From positions 1 to 64,000 of the forward strand of contig NZ_VMSG01000029.1 of NCBI RefSeq assembly GCF_007713465.1: a stretch of 64,000 nt of DNA, given 5' to 3'. Shown here piece after piece: positions 59,920-64,000 of the stretch. The notes under the pieces were generated by a model. It was not told where the DNA came from and made no database searches. It saw nothing but the letters and a program-made list of their open reading frames with translations. The first letter of the stretch is position 1. Each line of letters opens with the position of its first letter. Source of the stretch: Pseudomonas sp. H3(2019) (GTDB lineage Bacteria > Pseudomonadota > Gammaproteobacteria > Pseudomonadales > Pseudomonadaceae). Both the position numbers and the translations under genes were made by a program.

Positions 59920-61472
59920 ATGACCATTGAAACAATAAAAACAGACACGCTGATTGTCGGCGCGGGAATTCGCTGATCTCAGCCCGGATGGCTTTGCCCC
60001 GAAAGAGCGGGTAGCCGACTACTTCGAAGCCTATGCCAGGAAATTCAACGCGCCCATCCGCACCGGTGTGGAGGTGAAGAAAGTTGAACGCAATGTGAGC
60101 CGCCCGGGCTTCACCATTGAAACCTCTAAAGGCGTGATCGAGGCCAACCGTGTGGTGGCCGCCACCGGGCCTTTCCAGCGTCCGGTCATCCCGCCGATCG
60201 CGCCGAAAGATCAGCCGTTCCTGCAGATCCACTCGGCCGACTACCGCAATCCAGCGCAATTGCCCGAGGGCGCTGTGCTGGTCGTCGGGGGTGCAGATCG
60301 CCGATGAATTGCAGCGTGCCGGCAAGCAGGTGTACCTCTCGGTCGGCGCGCACGACCGCCCTCCTCGCGCCTATCGCAACCGTGATTTCTGCTGGTGGCT
60401 GGGCGTGCTCGGCGAATGGGATCAAGCGGCCATGAAGCCCGGTCGCGAACACGTCACCATCGCCGTGAGCGGTGCGCATGGCGGCCGTACGGTGGACTTC
60501 CGCGGGCGGGCCCATCGCGGCATGACGCTCATCGGCCTGATCCAATCGTTCAATGGCGCCGTGGCGACCTTCCAGCCGAATCTTGCCGACAACCTGGCAC
60601 GCGGCGACGAGAACTATCTGGCGCTGCTCAATGCCGCTGACGCCTACATCGAGCGCAATGGCCTGGACCTGCCGGAAGAACCTGAAGCCCGCCATACCTT
60701 CCCGGACCCGGAGTGCGCGACCCATCCGATTCTTGAGCTCGACCTGGCCAAGGCCGGCGTGACCTCGATCATCTGGACCACTTACCTCGGCACCGTGCTC
60801 GGTTCGAGCCTCTCGTTCAACTTCGGCGCCGTCGCCGTGCTGGCAACGCCCGTGGGCATGGACACCATGGACGCGGTCAAACTCGCCACCGGCTCCATAG
60901 GCCCATTGATGCTGTTGCTGTTCCTGCTCAGCGTGATCAGCCACAACGCCCTCAACCTCTATGGCGCCGTGCTCTCGCTGATCACCCTGGTGCAGACCTT
61001 CGCCGCTCGCTGGATTCCGACCGCCAAGAGCCGCGCGGTACTCTCGATCATCGTCCTGGCCGCCTGCTGCTTCGCCGCCATCGGCGCCTCGGCGGACTTC
61101 ATCGGCCACTTCGTCGACATGGTGCTGGTGCTGCTCGTGGTGCTGGTGCCGTGGACCGCAATCAACCTGATCGACTTCTACGCCATTCACAAAGGTCAGT
61201 ACGACATCGACTCGATCTTCCATGTCGATGGCGGGATTTACGGGCGCTACAACCCGCAGGCGCTGCTGGCCTATGCGATTGGTATCGCCATGCAGATTCC
61301 GTTCATGAACACACCGTTGTACGTCGGGCCGATCTCGGCGCACATCGATGGGGCTGATTTGTCCTGGCTGGAGGGCCTGCTGATTACGTCGCCGCTGTAT
61401 TGGTGGTTGGCAAACCGGGACAGCGCCTACAAGCGTCGGTTGTCGAGCGGGAAACTGGCGAGCGCCGTGTAA
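59920..61472 (+). pseudogene. Flavin monooxygenase remnant fused to an NCS1 permease end
   Basis: MTIETIKTDTLIVGAG is the FAD-binding start of a flavin monooxygenase. After it about 45 codons are lost and the frame shifts at 59970. The middle (DGFAPKERVADYFEAYARKF, RVVAATGPFQRPVIPPIAPK) follows. About 13 bases are gone at 60293, removing the NADPH loop GAGSSG and shifting frame again. The enzyme continues (GVQIADELQR) to SIIW at 60777 and passes in frame into the carboxy half of an NCS1 nucleobase permease (TTYLGTVLGSSLSFNFGAVA to NRDSAYKRRL). The 440-codon fusion frame has no plausible start of its own. Confidence 0.85.
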
Positions 61473-61533
61473 GGGATAGCGCGCAGCGTTCAATCGTAAA
61501 AACCCCGCACTGTGTTGCGTAATGCCAGTCAGA

Positions 61534-62430
61534 TCACGATGGGCATCGGTCAGAACGCTTGAGCACCGCACTGAGGACGCGCTGTCCGTATAAGCCGACG
61601 CCAAGACCCGACACGATGAGAACGACTGCAACGATTTTGTTGACTGACAGGCTCTCATTGAAAATTGTGACTGAACCGAGCAATCCGAATACCGGCACCA
61701 ATAACGACAATGGAGCGACTGTAGACACGGGATATCGTTTCAGAAGTGAATTCCACACCCAGTAGCCGAAGAGTGTATTGGGGTAGACCTGAAACAGAAT
61801 CGACAGGACGGCGCGGTAGTCGAGTTGATTCACCAATGCGCTGTAACCCGTTGAGCCGTTGACAGCGTAATCCAGCGCGAAAAGAGGGATGGGCGAAAAC
61901 GCGCTGGACCACACCAGGAAAGCGAAGACCTGGGTGGTCTTCGCTTTTTTGTTGATCACGTTGGCCGCACTCCAGGCGACCGCTCCCAGCAGCACCAAAA
62001 GCAGCCCGGCCGTCGTGACTGTCCCATCAACAATCGAGATGATGCTCAACAAGCCACAGGAGGCGATACCTATACCCGCCAGTTGGTAGCGGGAAATCGC
62101 TTCCTTGAATATCCATGAGCCCAACAGGAGGGTGAAAAATGCGCTGAACTGAAGCACCAGCGAAGCGATGCCTGCTGAAAGCCCAGACTGGATGCCAAGG
62201 TTAACGACGCCCCAAAGTCCGATACCGAAGACCAGACCGTAACCCATGATGTAGCGCCACTGCACATCAGGTTTCGGAATGAAAAAGATCGCTGGAAGTG
62301 CGCAAAGCGTGAAGCGAATGCCAGCAAGGATCAGCGGGTCAACGGTGGTGAGACCCAGTTTGATAACCGAGAAATTCACGCCCCATATGGCCGTAATCGA
62401 AATGGCGAGTAGCAGGTGCCTGGCTTTCAT
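61534..62430 (-). CDS. EamA/DMT-family transporter
   Basis: The 298-residue inner-membrane protein has ten helices in two EamA repeats: MKARHLLLAISITAIWGVNF and SVIKLGLTTVDPLILAGIRF are typical of the amino-acid-metabolite RhaT/YdcZ-like group. It overlaps the MFS gene upstream by four bases, so the two carriers form an operon. Confidence 0.87.
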   Translation of the reverse strand: MKARHLLLAISITAIWGVNFSVIKLGLTTVDPLILAGIRFTLCALPAIFFIPKPDVQWRYIMGYGLVFGIGLWGVVNLGIQSGLSAGIASLVLQFSAFFTLLLGSWIFKEAISRYQLAGIGIASCGLLSIISIVDGTVTTAGLLLVLLGAVAWSAANVINKKAKTTQVFAFLVWSSAFSPIPLFALDYAVNGSTGYSALVNQLDYRAVLSILFQVYPNTLFGYWVWNSLLKRYPVSTVAPLSLLVPVFGLLGSVTIFNESLSVNKIVAVVLIVSGLGVGLYGQRVLSAVLKRSDRCPS

Positions 62431-63710
62431 GCTGATCGTCCTTGATGGGTCGTTGAAGCATTAAACGTGAGAATCCACAGCAGCAAAGCAGCAGCGCTGA
62501 TCAAGGCGCCCAGCAGGCTTACTGCCATCCAGCCCCAGAGCGCATAAACCTGAGTCGCGGCTGCGGCTCCCAGCGCGCTACCGACCGAGTAGAAGCACAT
62601 GTATGCGCCGACCATGCGACTTTGGGCGTCGGGTCGTGCAGCAAAAATGAGGCTCTGGTTGGTGACGTGTACCGCTTGCACCGCGAAGTCGAGCAGGACT
62701 ACGCCGCAGACCAGCGCGATCAGGGACGTCTCGGCAAACGTGATGGGTAACCAGGACAGCGTCAGGAGCCCCAGCGAAATGCCGGTCACTCGTTGCCCCA
62801 GGCCTTGATCGGCCCAGCGACCGGCTCTACTGGCAGCAAGGGCACCGGCGACGCCGGCCAAGCCAAACAGGCCGATGGCGGTGTGTGAAAGCGACAGCGG
62901 CGGAGCGCTCAACGGCAGCACCATGGATGTCCACAGCACGGAAAAAGCGGCAAAGATCAGTAAGGCCAGAAGGCCCCTGGTGCGTAAAGTGCGTTCGGTA
63001 ATGAACAGTTTGAAGAGTGAACTCATGAGCGTCAGGTAGGAGTCTTGGTGCCTGGGCGGCGCCGTGACAGGAACCACTTTCCACAGCACCGCCGCGATGC
63101 TCAGCATCAATCCTGAGGACACGAAGTAAACGGCGCGCCAGCCGGCGATGTCCGCAATCAGGCCAGAGGTAAACCGCGCCAGAAGAATGCCCAGGACAAT
63201 TCCACTGGTTACCGTCCCCACTGCCTGCCCGCGTTGTGATGGCGTTGCCAACACGGCGGCGTATGCCACCAGTACTTGAACAACCACTGCCAGTAAGCCC
63301 ATCACGATCATGGCGCCCAACAGGGCCAGCCATTGCTGTGCTGCGCCGACCGCCGCGAGTGCAACCGCAGACAGCAGGACTTGAGTCAGAATCAGCCGCT
63401 TTCGGTTGACCCTATCGCCCAGTGGGACGATGAACAGCAACCCCAACGCGTAACCCACCTGAGTGGCCGTCACCACGCCCCCGATCATTCCTGAGGTGAC
63501 GCCCAGGCTCTCAGCCATTGAGGCGAGCAAAGGTTGGGCGAAGTAAACGTTGGCGACTGCAAGTGCGCAGGTGACGGAAAACAATAACGTGAGCGACGGG
63601 GAAAGCCCTGGAGACCGGTCGGTCCTGCTGCTATCTCCGGTATCCGAATGCAGTAATCCCGAAGGCTGTCTGGAGAACCGTTTGGTGGCTGAGTCGGCAT
63701 CTGCTGTCAT
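62427..63710 (-). CDS. MFS transporter
   Basis: The ATG at 63710 follows GGAGGTGTAC, which makes it the best start (427 residues). It has twelve membrane helices with the MFS motif GDRVNRKRLIL (about residues 97-107) after the second helix. It resembles efflux carriers of the Bcr/YnfM or arabinose-efflux type. A HxlR regulator gene is divergent, 137 bases away, and may control it. Confidence 0.88.
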   Translation of the reverse strand: MTADADSATKRFSRQPSGLLHSDTGDSSRTDRSPGLSPSLTLLFSVTCALAVANVYFAQPLLASMAESLGVTSGMIGGVVTATQVGYALGLLFIVPLGDRVNRKRLILTQVLLSAVALAAVGAAQQWLALLGAMIVMGLLAVVVQVLVAYAAVLATPSQRGQAVGTVTSGIVLGILLARFTSGLIADIAGWRAVYFVSSGLMLSIAAVLWKVVPVTAPPRHQDSYLTLMSSLFKLFITERTLRTRGLLALLIFAAFSVLWTSMVLPLSAPPLSLSHTAIGLFGLAGVAGALAASRAGRWADQGLGQRVTGISLGLLTLSWLPITFAETSLIALVCGVVLLDFAVQAVHVTNQSLIFAARPDAQSRMVGAYMCFYSVGSALGAAAATQVYALWGWMAVSLLGALISAAALLLWILTFNASTTHQGRSA

Positions 63711-63847
63711 GTACACCTCCATGGCGTTAAACTGGTTTCAATTCAGAACTAGATTTCATTGTTGCTGTATCAGGTTTTAAATTGCAACCACATTGCGCCA
63801 GGCTGGTGGACAGACTTGGCAACTCCACATTCCGCAAGGTCAAAAAA

Positions 63848-64000
63848 ATGGTCGAAGATGCCTCACCACACAGCAGCGAATGCCCGGTCGCAAGAACACT
63901 GGAGGCCATCGGAGATCGTTGGTCGCTCATGATCATCCGCGACGCGTTTGACGACATTCGCCGATTCAGCGAATTTCAAAAGAGCTTGGGCGTGGCCAAG
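63848..64000 (+). CDS. HxlR-family regulator, cut by the window end
   Basis: The first 51 codons (MVEDASPHSSECPVARTLEA, IGDRWSLMIIRDAFDDIRRF, SEFQKSLGVAK) match the HxlR winged helix: a Cys in the CPVARTLEAIGDRW block and the RRFSEFQKSLG helix. HxlR proteins sense aldehydes, quinones or redox stress. It is divergent from the MFS-EamA operon. AAGGTCAAAAAA precedes the ATG. Confidence 0.85.
   Translation, partial: MVEDASPHSSECPVARTLEAIGDRWSLMIIRDAFDDIRRFSEFQKSLGVAK

Noticed and set aside
60186..61658. 490-codon minus-strand frame opposite the monooxygenase-permease remnant
   Set aside because: Low-complexity His/Gln/Arg-rich translation; the plus strand shows recognisable enzyme and permease sequence.
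1..64000. CRISPR array, tRNA or rRNA genes, prophage
   Set aside because: No regularly spaced direct repeats, cloverleaf sequences, rRNA motifs or phage structural genes were seen.

Overview
The window reads as a chromosomal segment of a Pseudomonas, most likely of the P. fluorescens group. Grounds for this: the complete kdpFABCDE potassium operon with its small upstream membrane ORF, a 423-residue aspartate carbamoyltransferase with an amino-terminal extension, a pseudomonad-type MXKDX-repeat protein, REP-like palindromes such as GGAGCTTGCCGCAGGCCGC, and the overall G+C-rich codon use. No rRNA, tRNA, CRISPR array, prophage or intact transposase was recognised. The assignment rests on recognition, not on a search.

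Left part (1-31 kb) is accessory and visibly decaying. It opens with three or four small orphan genes of immunity-like or unknown character, one followed by a sequence that folds like an integron attC site (652-730). Next come a LysE exporter under an AraC regulator, a fragment of agmatine deiminase, azoR with a divergent LysR gene, and a second LysR gene divergent from a quinone-oxidoreductase-like gene. An AT-richer island (8.7-10.1 kb) carries a c-type cytochrome and an unknown gene. From 10.1 to 16.6 kb lies a pyridoxal-phosphate-centred locus: a glyA fragment, a MocR-type regulator, a serC tail, a BenE-like transporter lacking its middle, a YggS/PLP-homeostasis protein, an aminotransferase-like remnant, an intact glyA and a DegT/DnrJ aminotransferase. 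A frameshifted LysR gene, two DJ-1/PfpI proteins and short relics follow. From 20.3 to 24.7 kb there is an array of small unrelated proteins (SseB, YrhB-like and immunity-like), each spaced by copies of one imperfect palindrome. EamA, SDR/MerR, an IS66 remnant, PgeF and the ATCase close this part.

Middle part (31-47 kb) is more ordinary: a DUF6124/DUF3077-like gene, kdp with a candidate KdpE site, a very small membrane protein, the MXKDX protein, a molybdopterin oxidoreductase with its cytochrome b subunit, PpnN, a histidine phosphatase, a serine/threonine dehydratase, and DUF190 and DUF3303 proteins.

Right part (47-64 kb): an amino-acid-binding protein and M20 amidohydrolase with a divergent LysR gene, a glycosyltransferase, ThpR, two L,D-transpeptidase-type proteins, RidA, a broken adenosine-specific kinase gene, YceI with cytochrome b561, an rRNA-methyltransferase-like protein, a RelB/YafQ-type toxin-antitoxin pair, GNAT and DUF3087 genes, a flavin monooxygenase remnant fused in frame to the end of an NCS1 permease, an EamA-MFS pair, and the start of an HxlR regulator.

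The strongest overall signal is the number of internally deleted or truncated genes, several lying next to two families of short dispersed repeats. The most system-like locus is the PLP-enzyme cluster at 10-16.6 kb.
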